Notes: generated from the sequence alone by a model not told the origin. A stretch of DNA of 64,000 nt from Microbacterium sp. Gd 4-13 (GCF_003095395.1 NZ_QEIJ01000002.1:1-64000); one strand, 5' to 3'; positions 46,516 to 56,054 are shown, numbered from the stretch's first letter. Numbers and translations are program-made.

Positions 46516-48023
46516 CGGTTCTCCTCCGAAGCGGCGGCGGCGGCGACGAGCTCGGCCGAAGCGGGGCGGGGCACGGATGTCGTCGAGGAAGCGGGGTCGC
46601 GGTGTGCTCCGGTGTGCTCCGTCTTCTCCCAGCTGCCGTCCCCACGCAGTTGGCGGACGACCGATCGCACGGCCGCCGCGGCGAGGAAGATCTGGTACGG
46701 CACGAGACCGAGCACGAGCTTGACGTAGTCGCGCACGCGCACCTTCTTGGAGTACACCCGGCCGAACTCGGTGAGACCGGCGGCTTCGGCGACGAGGGTG
46801 ATGACGGTGGGCACCAGCGGGAGGAAGGTGATGAGCGCGACGACGGTCGGCACCTTGACGAGCAGGATGAAGGCCACCGAGATCGGGATCAGGATGCCGG
46901 TGGCGGCTTGCAGGAACGGCATGTTCAGGAGGTACCGGGCGTACATGCGCTGGCGAAGGGTCGGGAGCTTCTTCCACTCGCCCTTGCCCAGCACCTGCAG
47001 GAAGCCCTGGTTCCAGCGCGTGCGCTGCTTGTACAGCGATTTCAGCGTCGGCGGCGTCTCCTCACGGGTGACGTACTCGGGGTTGTAGGCAACGACGACC
47101 TTGGCCCCGTCGCTCGACAGACGCACACCGAGCTCGCAGTCCTCGGCGAGGCACTGGTCGTCCCACCCCTTCGACCATTCGAGGCGGTCGCGGGTGACGA
47201 AGACGGTGTTCCCGCCCAGGGGGATGAACTTCGACCGCGCGTGGAAGTGCAGGCGCGAACGGAACCAGAAGTAGTACTCCAGCACGTTGCGCAGCGACCA
47301 CCAGCTCGTCTCGAAGTTCATCAACTGCACGCCGCCCTGAACGACGTCGGCGCCGGTCTCCTGGAATTTCGAGTCGACGACGGTGAGCAGACCCGGATGC
47401 ACTTCGTCCTCGGCATCGAAAACGCCGACGACGTCGCCGGTCGCGATCTGGAGTGCGCGGTTCAGCGCCTTCGGCTTGTTCTTGGGCACACTGTCATCGA
47501 CGACCACCTTGATGAGATGGGGGTGGCGCGCCGCGGCCTCGCGAACGACGAGTTCCGTGCCGGGGTCGTCGTGACCGACGATCGCGATGATCTCGAAGTC
47601 GGGGTGGTCCTGCTGCGCGAGGCGGTCGAGGGTCTGCCCCATGACCTCCTCCTCATGACGCCCGGGCACCAAGAGGGTGAAGCGATGGCGGGCCGGGCGC
47701 GGCGATGAGCTGAACTGCGTCGCGCGGAGGTCGTCGGCGGAGCGCCAGGCATGCAGCATCCACCACAGCGTCGTCGTGGCAACCGCGGTGAGCAGCAGCG
47801 CCAGAACGATGATGCCGCTGTACCCGAACCACTCGCCGATCGACCAATCGGGCAGGAATCCCCCCATGACCGAAGTGCCGGACTGCGCGGGCACGGGCAC
47901 GTCGATCACACCGGAGGGCTGCTGCCCCGGAGCCGGTGCGACGGGGGTGAGGAGGGGTTCGGGGGTCTGCCCCGGTGCGGTCTGGGCGAGAAGAGACATG
48001 GGTGTGTCGAGGAGCGGGATCAC
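46512..48023 (-). CDS. Processive GT2 polysaccharide synthase (BcsA/NodC-like)
   Basis: 503 residues from the GTG at 48023, chosen for the strong GGAGG 6 nt upstream. A first membrane helix (about 68-90) precedes the GT2 domain with LLVPGRHEEEVM, DD (176-177), DAED (203-206), the ED acceptor base (294-295) and the processive motif QRTRW (333-337). About four more helices follow. These are the signature residues of cellulose, chitin and hyaluronan synthases. It lacks a PilZ domain, so no c-di-GMP control is seen. It heads the surface operon and probably extrudes a beta-linked glycan. Confidence 0.92.
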   Translation of the reverse strand: MIPLLDTPMSLLAQTAPGQTPEPLLTPVAPAPGQQPSGVIDVPVPAQSGTSVMGGFLPDWSIGEWFGYSGIIVLALLLTAVATTTLWWMLHAWRSADDLRATQFSSSPRPARHRFTLLVPGRHEEEVMGQTLDRLAQQDHPDFEIIAIVGHDDPGTELVVREAAARHPHLIKVVVDDSVPKNKPKALNRALQIATGDVVGVFDAEDEVHPGLLTVVDSKFQETGADVVQGGVQLMNFETSWWSLRNVLEYYFWFRSRLHFHARSKFIPLGGNTVFVTRDRLEWSKGWDDQCLAEDCELGVRLSSDGAKVVVAYNPEYVTREETPPTLKSLYKQRTRWNQGFLQVLGKGEWKKLPTLRQRMYARYLLNMPFLQAATGILIPISVAFILLVKVPTVVALITFLPLVPTVITLVAEAAGLTEFGRVYSKKVRVRDYVKLVLGLVPYQIFLAAAAVRSVVRQLRGDGSWEKTEHTGAHRDPASSTTSVPRPASAELVAAAAASEENR

Positions 48024-48376
48024 GAGATACCTCCGGCGTCCGGGCGGACGAGTCGAGGGGCGGGGAGCGAGAGGCGCAGGGTGCGCGGGCGCGGGGAGAC
48101 GACGAGACGGCGAGGGGCGACGGAAGGGAAGATCGCGCGCAGAACGGCGAAGAGGGAGCCGGCCTGCTCTGAGATGGACGGGGCGGCTGCGGCGGCGCTC
48201 CCGGTGTTCCTGATTTCTTCCGTATCGATATTCGTCCGCACGGGTGGTGATGCGGAACGGATGGGGAGACGGTTTGGAGCGGTCAGGTGTTTGCCAGGGT
48301 GGCGAAACCTCCTGTTCACCTTCGGACGGCCTGCTCACGGTCGCGGATCCGCTTCTGCGGAAATATGATGTGCTTC
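48024..48376. other. Divergent regulatory region between surface operon and molybdate operon
   Basis: 353 bp without a gene. The left 200 bp would be the leader of the polysaccharide synthase mRNA and are purine-rich on the plus strand. An AT-richer patch near 48210-48235 may hold its promoter. No palindrome or riboswitch fold was recognised. The right end holds the -10 of the mop-type regulator. Confidence 0.5.
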
Positions 48377-48377
48377 A
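48364..48377 (+). promoter_or_regulatory. Leaderless promoter of the molybdate operon
   Basis: TATGAT (48364-48369) is a near-consensus -10 box and ends 7 nt before the ATG at 48377. Transcription would then start at or next to the A of the ATG. No Shine-Dalgarno site is present. The -35 region is weak. Confidence 0.6.
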
Positions 48378-48784
48378 TGACGCAGATTCGCATCCGAGAC
48401 GCGGCCGCGTTTCTCGCCGTCAGTGACGACACCGTCCGTCGCTGGATCGACGTCGGCGTGCTGGAGAGCACGCGGGATGCTTCGGGGCGCACCGTCGTCG
48501 ACGCACTCGCGGTGGCGCTCCTCGGTCGGAAGAACGCCGTTCTGCCCGCGGACCCCTCGGAGATCGGGCGATCCGCCCGCAATCGGCTCGTCGGAGTGGT
48601 GACCGATATCCGCATGGACACCGTCATGGCGCAGGTGGAACTGCAGTGCGGTCCTCATCGCATCGTCTCGCTGATGAGCAGCGACGCGGTGCGCGAGCTC
48701 GCACTCGAGCCCGGTTCGGTCGCCATCGCCGTCGTGAAGGCCACCACGGTCATCATCGAAACCCCTGACGCGAACGCCCCGTGA
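48377..48784 (+). CDS. Helix-turn-helix molybdate-binding (mop/TOBE) regulator
   Basis: 135 residues. A MerR/excisionase-like helix-turn-helix ([27 protein letters not shown]) covers residues 3-40. A TOBE/Mop domain follows ([24 protein letters not shown]), the fold that binds molybdate. The start at 48377 is chosen because a -10 box sits 7 nt before it; earlier in-frame ATGs overlap that box. It overlaps modA by 4 bp and likely tunes the operon to molybdate. Confidence 0.9.
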   Translation: MTQIRIRDAAAFLAVSDDTVRRWIDVGVLESTRDASGRTVVDALAVALLGRKNAVLPADPSEIGRSARNRLVGVVTDIRMDTVMAQVELQCGPHRIVSLMSSDAVRELALEPGSVAIAVVKATTVIIETPDANAP

Positions 48785-49566
48785 TGACCCGCACCTCCGC
48801 GCTCGCGGCAACGCTCCTCGCCGCCGCCGTCACTCTCGCCCTCGCCGCGTGCGCCGGGGGGACGGCGCCGACGAGCGCCGCGAAGACGGAGGGATCCATC
48901 ACCGTCTTCGCCGCGGCATCCTTGACCGCGACATTCACCGAGCTCGCGGCGGAGTTCGAAGCAGCGAACCCCGGCACGACCGTGCAGCTGACCTTCGCCG
49001 GTTCCTCCGACCTGGTGACGCAGATCACCGAGGGCGCCCCCGCCGACGTCTTCGCCTCCGCCGACGAGAAGAGCATGACGAAGCTGACCGACGCGGCCCT
49101 GGTCGACGCCGACGCCCCCGTCGACTTCGCGACGAACGTGCTCGAGATCGCCGTGCCGCCGGGCAACCCCGCCGGCGTGACGACTCTCGCCGATCTCGCC
49201 GACCCGGCGGTGAAGACCGTGGTCTGCGCCGCACAGGTTCCCTGCGGCGCCGCGACGGCCGCCATCGAGCAGGCAACCGGTTCACACATCGTTCCGGTCA
49301 GCGAAGAATCATCGGTCACCGACGTGCTCGGCAAGGTCATCTCGGGCGAGGCCGACGCCGGACTCGTCTACGCCACCGACGTCATCTCGGCCGCGGGCGC
49401 CGTCGAGGGGATCGAACTCCCCGAATCGAGCGAGGCGGTCAACACGTACCCCATCGCGGTGGTGAAGTCCTCCGCCCGCCCCGTCGTCGCCGCGGCGTTC
49501 GTGGCGTTCGTCACCGGCTCGGTCGGCGAAGATGTGCTCTCCGCCGCCGGCTTCGGGAAGCCGTAA
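48781..49566 (+). CDS. modA: Molybdate-binding lipoprotein ModA
   Basis: 261 residues. The lipobox LAAC places the lipid Cys at residue 24. The body reads [22 protein letters not shown], then [11 protein letters not shown] and [12 protein letters not shown], the standard ModA oxyanion-binding pattern. The GTG start overlaps the regulator stop (GTGA); an ATG one codon on is possible. It binds molybdate or tungstate outside the cell for ModBC. Confidence 0.95.
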   Translation: MMTRTSALAATLLAAAVTLALAACAGGTAPTSAAKTEGSITVFAAASLTATFTELAAEFEAANPGTTVQLTFAGSSDLVTQITEGAPADVFASADEKSMTKLTDAALVDADAPVDFATNVLEIAVPPGNPAGVTTLADLADPAVKTVVCAAQVPCGAATAAIEQATGSHIVPVSEESSVTDVLGKVISGEADAGLVYATDVISAAGAVEGIELPESSEAVNTYPIAVVKSSARPVVAAAFVAFVTGSVGEDVLSAAGFGKP

Positions 49567-49574
49567 CCGACCGC

Positions 49575-50399
49575 ATGGCGCCCCGGAGAAGCTCCCCTTT
49601 CGCCGGCGTACCCGCGTGGGTCGCCGCCATCGCCGTCGTCGGTGCCGCGTTCGTCGTCGTTCCGCTGGTGGCGATGATCTCCCGCGTGAACGGGGCGGAG
49701 TTCTTCCCGCTCGTCACTTCGGAGTCGTCGATGGACGCGCTCTGGCTGAGCCTTCGCACCTCGCTCACAGCGACGGCGCTGTGCATCGTCGTCGGAGTGC
49801 CGATGTCGCTGGTTCTCGCGCGGACGCGATTCTGGGGGCAGAAGATCCTGCGGTCGCTGGTGCTCCTCCCTCTCGTGCTTCCGCCGGTCGTGGGAGGAAT
49901 CGCGCTGCTCTACACCTTCGGACGCCGGGGACTCCTCGGGCAGCACCTCGAGGTTCTCGGGATCTCAATCGCCTTCTCGACCACCGCCGTCATTCTGGCG
50001 CAGACCTTCGTCGCCCTCCCCTTCCTGGTGCTGAGCCTCGAGGGCGCCCTGCGCACCGCCGGCACGCGGTACGAAGCGGTCGGCGCCACCCTCGGAGCCC
50101 GCCCCACGACCGTGCTGCGCCGCATCACCCTGCCGCTCGTCCTCCCCGCGGTGCTGTCGGGCGCGGTGCTGTCGTTCGCGCGGGCACTGGGCGAGTTCGG
50201 GGCGACGCTGACGTTCGCCGGATCGCTGCAGGGCGTCACGCGCACCCTGCCGCTGGAGATCTACCTGCAGCGCGAGACCGACCCCGATGCGGCGGTGGCG
50301 CTGTCGCTGGTGCTCGTCGTCGTCGCCATCATCGTGGTGGCGATCGCCCATCAGGCGGGCGAAACGCGCCTCCCCCGACTCGGGAAGGCGCGCTCGTGA
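49575..50399 (+). CDS. modB: Molybdate ABC transporter permease ModB
   Basis: 274 residues with five to six hydrophobic segments and the EAA loop [46 protein letters not shown] is the well-kept ModB/CysT C-terminal region. It begins 8 nt after modA, with no strong ribosome site, so coupling is likely. Its stop overlaps the modC start by 4 bp (GTGA). Confidence 0.95.
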   Translation: MAPRRSSPFAGVPAWVAAIAVVGAAFVVVPLVAMISRVNGAEFFPLVTSESSMDALWLSLRTSLTATALCIVVGVPMSLVLARTRFWGQKILRSLVLLPLVLPPVVGGIALLYTFGRRGLLGQHLEVLGISIAFSTTAVILAQTFVALPFLVLSLEGALRTAGTRYEAVGATLGARPTTVLRRITLPLVLPAVLSGAVLSFARALGEFGATLTFAGSLQGVTRTLPLEIYLQRETDPDAAVALSLVLVVVAIIVVAIAHQAGETRLPRLGKARS

Positions 50400-51457
50400 G
50401 CTTCTCGTTCACGGCGACCGTCGCCGACCGCGGCTTCGATGTCGCCATCGACATCGCCGCCGGCGAGACCGTCGCTGTTCTCGGCCCCAATGGGGCGGGC
50501 AAGTCCACATTCCTGAACGTCACCGCCGGCCTCCTCCGACCGACCACCGGCCGCGCGCGGCTCGATGACCGCACCCTGTTCGACATCTCGCCCGGCCGCA
50601 CCGGCAACCGATGGCTCGCCCCGCACGAGCGGGGCGTGTCGATGCTCGCGCAGGACGCCCTGCTCTTCCCGCATCTCACGGCCCGCGACAACGTGGCCTT
50701 CGGCCCCCGCAGCAAGAAGGTCCCGCGTGAGGCGGCGAACCGCACGGCGATGGAGTGGCTGGAACGCGTCGACGCCGGCGAGCTGCACGACAGGAAGCCG
50801 GCCCAGCTCTCCGGTGGGCAGGCGCAGCGCATCGCCCTCGCCCGCGCGCTGGCCTCCGACCCGGCGCTCCTGCTTCTCGACGAACCGATGGCGGCCCTCG
50901 ACGTATCGGTCGCGCCGATGCTGCGCCGGATGCTGCGCGATGTGCTCGCCGACCGGACGGCCGTCATCGTCACCCACGACGTGCTCGACGCGTTCACCCT
51001 CGCCGACCGCGTCGTCGTCCTCGAAGCGGGGCGGATCGTCGACACGGGGCCGACGCGCGACGTGCTCGACCGCCCCGCCACACCGTTCGCGGCAGGACTC
51101 GTCGCCCTGAACCTCCTCGTCGGCACCCGCACCGACGACGGGATCCGCACCGACGACGGCCACTCGCTCCGCGCACGCGGCATCGACGCGATACCGGTGG
51201 GCGCACGGGTCGGCGTGTCGATCCGCCCCTCGTCGGTCACGGTCACCACCGGAACGCGCCCCGCACGCACCTCCGACGCCGTCACGATCTCGGGTGAGAT
51301 CACCGATCTCGAGCCGCGCGGCGACCTCGTGCGCGTCCGCTCGACCGGCATCGCCGCCGACGCGCTTCCCGCTCGCGTCGCCGAACTCGATCTCACACCG
51401 GGAGCGACGGCCTGGTTCACCTTCGAAGCGGGCGACGCCCTGGCGTACGAGCTGTGA
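50396..51457 (+). CDS. modC: Molybdate ABC transporter ATPase ModC
   Basis: 353 residues from the GTG at 50396. Walker [10 protein letters not shown], signature LSGGQAQR, Walker B ALLLLDEP and H-loop VIVTHD are complete. A C-terminal TOBE domain ([10 protein letters not shown] onward) may bind molybdate and feed back on transport. The frame is open far to the left over modB, which is a shadow. The gene converges on the next one with 22 bp between. Confidence 0.95.
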   Translation: MSFSFTATVADRGFDVAIDIAAGETVAVLGPNGAGKSTFLNVTAGLLRPTTGRARLDDRTLFDISPGRTGNRWLAPHERGVSMLAQDALLFPHLTARDNVAFGPRSKKVPREAANRTAMEWLERVDAGELHDRKPAQLSGGQAQRIALARALASDPALLLLDEPMAALDVSVAPMLRRMLRDVLADRTAVIVTHDVLDAFTLADRVVVLEAGRIVDTGPTRDVLDRPATPFAAGLVALNLLVGTRTDDGIRTDDGHSLRARGIDAIPVGARVGVSIRPSSVTVTTGTRPARTSDAVTISGEITDLEPRGDLVRVRSTGIAADALPARVAELDLTPGATAWFTFEAGDALAYEL

Positions 51458-51479
51458 CCCGCGGATCGTCGCCGTCGGC

Positions 51480-52025
51480 TCACACGTAGGTGTTGGCGCC
51501 GACCGCGCCGATCGGCGCGTTCGCGATGTCGCGCCAGAGCAGCGCGATGCCCGCGTCGAGGGAGGGGCGTTGTCGTGCCCGCGCCATCAGACGCTCGGCG
51601 AGGCTTCTGGAGTCGTCGCACGTCTCGGCCAGCAGCACGGTGAGCACGATCGAGCGCGCGCAGGCCTGCTCGAGGTAGGCGTGGATGCGTTGCGCCGCGC
51701 TGTCGCAGATGCGCAGCACGATGCGCTCCGGAAGCATCGAGCCGTTGAGGACGACGAGGATGTGCTGCAGCCGGTGCAATCGACCGACGAGCACCGAGCA
51801 CTGGGCCTCGACGTCGCGAAGAACCGCTCGCAGCTGCCCGCGGGTGCGCGACGCGGCGACGTCCACTCCGATGACGACGGCACGGTGACGCCCCGACACC
51901 GTGCAGGCGCAGGCGAACTCCTGCGCCTCCGGCGCCGCGCGCATCGCCGCCAGACACTCCAGCCGGTCCCCGATCACCGCGACCAGGGGGGAGGGCTCCG
52001 GGGCATCGTCAGGTCCCGTCGACAC
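51480..52025 (-). CDS. Hypothetical protein overlapping a DksA/TraR gene
   Basis: 181 residues; not recognised. It overlaps the zinc-finger gene upstream by 17 bp, so the two are translated together. It has an acidic N-terminus, then alternating hydrophobic strands (VAVIGDRLECL, HRAVVIGVDVAA, HILVVLNGSM) and several Cys residues (CAC, CS, CD). It could be a small alpha/beta sensor or regulator. Coding seems real from the coupling and the third-position GC. Confidence 0.6.
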   Translation of the reverse strand: MSTGPDDAPEPSPLVAVIGDRLECLAAMRAAPEAQEFACACTVSGRHRAVVIGVDVAASRTRGQLRAVLRDVEAQCSVLVGRLHRLQHILVVLNGSMLPERIVLRICDSAAQRIHAYLEQACARSIVLTVLLAETCDDSRSLAERLMARARQRPSLDAGIALLWRDIANAPIGAVGANTYV

Positions 52026-52335
52026 GGCGCTGGCAATCGAGACAGTTCTCGGCGTGAGGGAGCACCTCGAGCCGAGCAGCGGCGATCCCCTCGCCGCAGC
52101 GGAGGCACCGACCGTAGGTTCCGTCGTCCAGGCGCGCGAGCGCCGCGGTGATCTGATCCAACACCCGCCGCGTCGCGGTGCTGGTGGCCCACGTCACCGG
52201 GTCGACGTTCGGCGCGGCGCTCGGCGCCGCCTGCCGCACGATCTCCTGCCGCTGGCTGAGATCGTGCTCGAGAAGGCGGCGAAGACGAGAGACGTCCCGC
52301 TTCGGGGCGGACGGTGTGGAGGTATCGACAGACAT
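52009..52335 (-). CDS. DksA/TraR family zinc-finger protein
   Basis: 108 residues. The C-terminal C4 finger CLRCGEGI...CLDCQ is preceded by GTYGRC, typical of the family. The N-terminal half is a coiled coil (RLRRLLEHDLSQRQEIVRQ). DksA-like proteins enter the RNA polymerase secondary channel and alter promoter use; the short TraR-like form here may do so without ppGpp. A gene-free leader of about 390 bp lies upstream, and the next gene overlaps. Confidence 0.88.
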   Translation of the reverse strand: MSVDTSTPSAPKRDVSRLRRLLEHDLSQRQEIVRQAAPSAAPNVDPVTWATSTATRRVLDQITAALARLDDGTYGRCLRCGEGIAAARLEVLPHAENCLDCQRRVDGT

Positions 52336-52735
52336 AAGAATCCTGAGAAAGAATGCAGCGAAAAAGGGCAGCGCGAATTCTGCCCGCGAAGATGTCGGAG
52401 CGTGAGCATGTGATCACGATGCGGCGCGAGGCGCGATAGCGCGCTGGCGATAACCGCCCCCGGGTACAAAAAAAGCCGCAAATGCGACGCGCGTGACTAC
52501 CGAGAACCTGAAGACGAATCAGGGCGGCGGAGCGCGGAACGCAGAGCGGCCTCCCGGCGGAGCGATCATGGACATGCCATCACCGTAGCCCGCTTCCGGG
52601 AAAAGGCAAATCGATCCGATTGACCCCCTGCACCGTCGTCTGTCCGCATTTCGACGGAGGCGAAGTGCTTTATCGAGGTGAATGCACTATGGTCATCGGA
52701 AATCATGCCAGCTGAAGAAGGGAAGCGTGATCGAC
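52336..52735. other. Long leader region upstream of the DksA/TraR gene
   Basis: About 390 bp with no clear gene and lower GC than its surroundings. It contains a hairpin GGGCAG-N8-CTGCCC (52366-52385) just before the DksA/TraR gene. On the minus strand there is an 18-codon frame (52519-52575) beginning MSMIAPPGGR and ending in Pro codons, with no good ribosome site, which could be a leader peptide. The right end holds the start signals of the small basic gene. Confidence 0.45.
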
Positions 52736-52861
52736 ATGGCCGACAAGGCCCCTCGCGGTGGAAAAGCGAAAAAGGAGCCGAAGCTCACTCTGAAGGAAAA
52801 GCGCGAAGCGAAGCGCACGAATGCCGAGCCGGTGTTCATCAAGCCGCGCAAGGCCCGCTGA
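52736..52861 (+). CDS. Small basic protein
   Basis: 41 residues, very rich in Lys and Arg: MADKAPRGGKAKKEPKLTL, then KEKREAKR and a tail FIKPRKAR. A GTG three codons earlier (52727) has the better ribosome site (AAGGGA, 5 nt), so the true start may be there, giving 44 residues. Similar tiny basic proteins are common in Microbacteriaceae; nucleic-acid or ribosome binding is a guess. The gene is convergent with the GH3 gene, 8 bp away. Confidence 0.7.
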   Translation: MADKAPRGGKAKKEPKLTLKEKREAKRTNAEPVFIKPRKAR

Positions 52862-52869
52862 GCCCTCGC

Positions 52870-55311
52870 TCAGCGCGGCGGCTGGCGGCCGTGATCGAAC
52901 TCCACGCGCGTGGCCCGCTCGTCGCGGCGACCGCGGACGTAGGCCGTGACGACCCGAACGGCTCCGCGGAACGTGTGTCCGTTCACGAGGAACAGCACGG
53001 CATCGGTGACGGCGTGAGTCGTCCTGCTGCCGCTCATCTTCGAGATCGCGCGGAAGGGCGCATTGAAGACGAAGACCACGGAGAGGTCGGGGCGCCCGGC
53101 CCGGAGCGCGCGCTGATGTCGACGCTCGATAGCGCGGAAGATCGTGCGCACCAGGCGGCTGCGGGCGACGTGCAGCCGGTCGATCGGATCGTTGAATCCG
53201 AGCGGGTCGACCGGCCAGTGCGATGACGGGATCGGGCGCCCGAGCAGCGCCGCGAAGTCGGCGTCGGAGACCTGACGCACGTCGGCCGCACGATAGGCCG
53301 GGAGGTCGTCGGCGCTGGATGCTGCAACCTCGTCGCCCTCGACCGTGACGGTCGCGGCGTGCGCGATGTCGCGCACGTTGGGGCCGACGTGGACGTCGTA
53401 CTCCCCCGCCTCGACAGCCCAGGCACCCGTCGATACGTCGAAGTGGCGGAAGCCTCGGGGTCCGAGCGCCAGCACGACATCACGGGTCTCACCGGGGTCG
53501 AGCCGCACCTTCGCGAAGGCCTTCAGTTCGCGTCGGGGCCGGTAGACGGCGCTCGGGCTTCGCCGACCGACGTACACCTGCACCACCTCGGCGCCGGTGC
53601 GGGAGCCCGTGTTGGTGACCTCGACCCGCACCTCGTCGGGCGTCGCGCGCAGATTCGCGTAGGCGAAGGTCGTGTAGGTGAGTCCGAACCCGAACGGGAA
53701 CGCGACGTCGACACCGGCGGAGTCGAAGAAGCGGTATCCGACGAAGAGGCCCTCGCGATACTCCGCCGTCCGCGCTGCGCTGGGGAACGTGTCGGCCGTC
53801 GCGCCGTCGGCGAGCGCGCGGGGGAACGTCTCGGCCAGTCGCCCCGAGGGCGCCGCCGCGCCGGTCAGCAGGTCGGCGATCGCATCCGCCCCGGCCTGCC
53901 CGCCGAGATAGGCGTGCAGCAGCGCGGTGGCGTTCTCGATCCAGGGTGCTGTCTCGATCACGCCGCCCGCGCTGAGCACGACGACGGTTCTCGGATTCGC
54001 CGCCGCCACCGCGCGCAGGAGGGCGATCTGGTCGGCGGGGATCGCGAGCGTGGTTCGGTCCAGCCCCTCCGCATCGGCGATCTCGGGGAGACCGAGCATG
54101 AGCACCGCGACTTCGGCGCGGCGTGCCGCCGCGACCGCCTCGGCGACCAGCGCCGCGTCGGGCACCTCGTCGCGGCGGAAGCCCTGGGCGACTCCGGTCG
54201 TCACGAGCCGTGTCGCGGCCACCGCGTCGCGCAGCGTGGCGACGCGGGTCGGGTTCACCATCGACGACCCCGTGCCCTGGAAGCGCGGCTCGGTCACGAA
54301 GTCGCCGATGAGAGCCACCCGGGTGCCCGGCGCGAGCGGCAGGATCGCATCGGTGTTGCGCAGCAGTACGGCCGACTCCGCGGCGGCTCGCCGGGCGAGC
54401 GCGTCGTGGGCGGCAGCATCCACCTCTCCCGGAGCGTCACGGGCGGTCACCCGCTCGACGAGCCGCAACAGCTCCCGCACCCGCGCATCGAGGTCGGCGA
54501 CGGCGAGATCGCCCCGCTCCACCGCGGCGACGATCGCCCGTGCGGAATCGAACCCCGGCGACGGCATCTCGAGCGTGCCTCCCGCGGAAACGGCGGCCAC
54601 CGGGTCGTCGCCCCCGCCCCAGTCCGAGATCACGGCACCGTCGAAACCCCACTCCTCGCGGAGGATCTCGGTCAGCAGGTGCCGGTTCTCGTGCGCGTAG
54701 GCGCCGTTGACGAGGTTGTACGCACTCATCAACGCCCACGGCCGCGCCTCGCGCACCACGATCTCGAACGCCGTCAGGTAGATCTCGCGCAGCGTGCGCT
54801 CGTCGACCACCGAGTCGCTGACCATCCGGCGAAGCTCCTGGCTGTTCACCGCGAAGTGCTTCGGCGTCGCGGCGACTCCCTCCGACTGGATACCGCGCAC
54901 GTAGGCGGCCGCGAGGATGCCCGACAGCTCGGGATCTTCGGAGAAGTACTCGAAGTTGCGACCGCCCAGCGGGCTGCGCGTGATGTTCAGCCCCGGGCCG
55001 AGCAGCACGTCGACACCTTGCGCGGCGGCCTCACGCCCCAGCGCCGCACCGATCTGCTGCGCGAGCTCGGGATCCCAGCTCCCCGCCACCGTCGCCGCGG
55101 TCGGAAAGCACGTCGCCGGCTCGGATGCCGCGAGCCCGAGGTGGTCGGCCGCGCCGAGCTGTCGGCGCACTCCGTGAGGACCGTCGGCGAGCCGGATCGC
55201 CGGCACGCCGGCCGAGGCGACCGCGCGGGTCTGCCAGACGTTCTCGCCGCTGAGCAGCGCCGCCTTCTGCAGGGTCGTGAGCCGGGTGAGGATCTCGGCG
55301 GGATCGTCCAC
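52870..55311 (-). CDS. GH3 family beta-glycosidase
   Basis: 813 residues from a GTG start. Domain 1 ends in the nucleophile Asp230 in VISDWGG; KHFAVNS at 151-157 is the other hallmark. The alpha/beta sandwich domain and a fibronectin-like domain (up to about 660) follow, then a further 150-residue tail. No signal peptide, so it acts in the cytoplasm, probably on imported beta-glucosides or xylosides. Acid/base assignment and sugar preference cannot be read with certainty. Confidence 0.92.
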   Translation of the reverse strand: MDDPAEILTRLTTLQKAALLSGENVWQTRAVASAGVPAIRLADGPHGVRRQLGAADHLGLAASEPATCFPTAATVAGSWDPELAQQIGAALGREAAAQGVDVLLGPGLNITRSPLGGRNFEYFSEDPELSGILAAAYVRGIQSEGVAATPKHFAVNSQELRRMVSDSVVDERTLREIYLTAFEIVVREARPWALMSAYNLVNGAYAHENRHLLTEILREEWGFDGAVISDWGGGDDPVAAVSAGGTLEMPSPGFDSARAIVAAVERGDLAVADLDARVRELLRLVERVTARDAPGEVDAAAHDALARRAAAESAVLLRNTDAILPLAPGTRVALIGDFVTEPRFQGTGSSMVNPTRVATLRDAVAATRLVTTGVAQGFRRDEVPDAALVAEAVAAARRAEVAVLMLGLPEIADAEGLDRTTLAIPADQIALLRAVAAANPRTVVVLSAGGVIETAPWIENATALLHAYLGGQAGADAIADLLTGAAAPSGRLAETFPRALADGATADTFPSAARTAEYREGLFVGYRFFDSAGVDVAFPFGFGLTYTTFAYANLRATPDEVRVEVTNTGSRTGAEVVQVYVGRRSPSAVYRPRRELKAFAKVRLDPGETRDVVLALGPRGFRHFDVSTGAWAVEAGEYDVHVGPNVRDIAHAATVTVEGDEVAASSADDLPAYRAADVRQVSDADFAALLGRPIPSSHWPVDPLGFNDPIDRLHVARSRLVRTIFRAIERRHQRALRAGRPDLSVVFVFNAPFRAISKMSGSRTTHAVTDAVLFLVNGHTFRGAVRVVTAYVRGRRDERATRVEFDHGRQPPR

Positions 55312-55363
55312 GAAGCCCTCTCCCGCCGGGCGGGTTCGGCGTGCGTCCCGAGCGGTGTGCAGT

Positions 55364-56050
55364 TTATCGCTCCGGGACGACGCTGCCGGGCTCAGCCGTC
55401 ACGCCCGAGACGACCAGATCCGCACGGGAGGCGGATGCGTCGACCAGCAGCGCGTTCGCACCGTCGACCTCCCGCGCGAAGGTCGTCGCCGCCTCGCGCG
55501 TGCGCCCGTGCCGCACATGACGGTCGATGAGCCGGGCCTCGCGGTCGGCCTCGGGTGTGCGGCAGAACCAGGCCGCGTCGAGCTGGGACCGCACCCCCGC
55601 CCAGGGCGGGCGATCGACGAGCAGGTAGTTGCCCTCGACCACCACGATGTCGACGTCGGGCTCGATCGCGATCTCGCCGGCGATGCCCTCGTCGACCTCG
55701 CGGCGGAAGCTCGGGGCGTAGATCGTGTGATCGGTCTCGACGCGCAGACGCCCGAGCAACGCCACGAACCCCCACCCGTCGAAGGTCTCGATGGCCCCCT
55801 TGCGGTCTCGGAGCCCCCGCCGGTCGAGCATGTCGTTGGCGAGGTGGAAGCCGTCCATCGGCAGGTGTGCGGCGACGCCCTGGCGGCGGGCGTTGAGGTG
55901 GTCGACCAGCGCGACCGCGAGGGTGGTCTTGCCGCTCCCGGGGCTGCCGGCGATGCCGACCACGAACCGCCGTCCGGGCGTCGCCGCGGCCTCGATGCGC
56001 GACGCCAGCCCGGCCACCGCCGCGCCGGGTGGACGGCCGGTCACCGGCAC
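55364..56050 (-). CDS. Nucleoside/nucleotide kinase family protein (uridine-kinase-like)
   Basis: 228 residues from a GTG start. P-loop GSPGSGKTT is at about residue 35, then LPMDGFHLANDML, which is the substrate strand of uridine kinase/PanK-like P-loop kinases, and DIVVVEGNYLLVDRPPW. Relatives near sugar genes have been named fructose or nucleoside kinases, but the acceptor is not clear. It is the second gene behind the sulfurtransferase or stands on its own; the rhodanese gene is 4 nt downstream. Confidence 0.85.
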   Translation of the reverse strand: MPVTGRPPGAAVAGLASRIEAAATPGRRFVVGIAGSPGSGKTTLAVALVDHLNARRQGVAAHLPMDGFHLANDMLDRRGLRDRKGAIETFDGWGFVALLGRLRVETDHTIYAPSFRREVDEGIAGEIAIEPDVDIVVVEGNYLLVDRPPWAGVRSQLDAAWFCRTPEADREARLIDRHVRHGRTREAATTFAREVDGANALLVDASASRADLVVSGVTAEPGSVVPER

Positions 56051-56054
56051 CGCG

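Noticed and set aside
48024..48376. A riboswitch (molybdenum cofactor or c-di-GMP type) in front of the GT2 or mod genes
   Set aside because: No matching conserved core was found by eye, and the mod operon appears to be leaderless.
52870..53330. The 150-residue C-terminal tail of the GH3 enzyme as a new domain
   Set aside because: Similar tails occur in many cytoplasmic GH3 enzymes, so it is probably a family feature.
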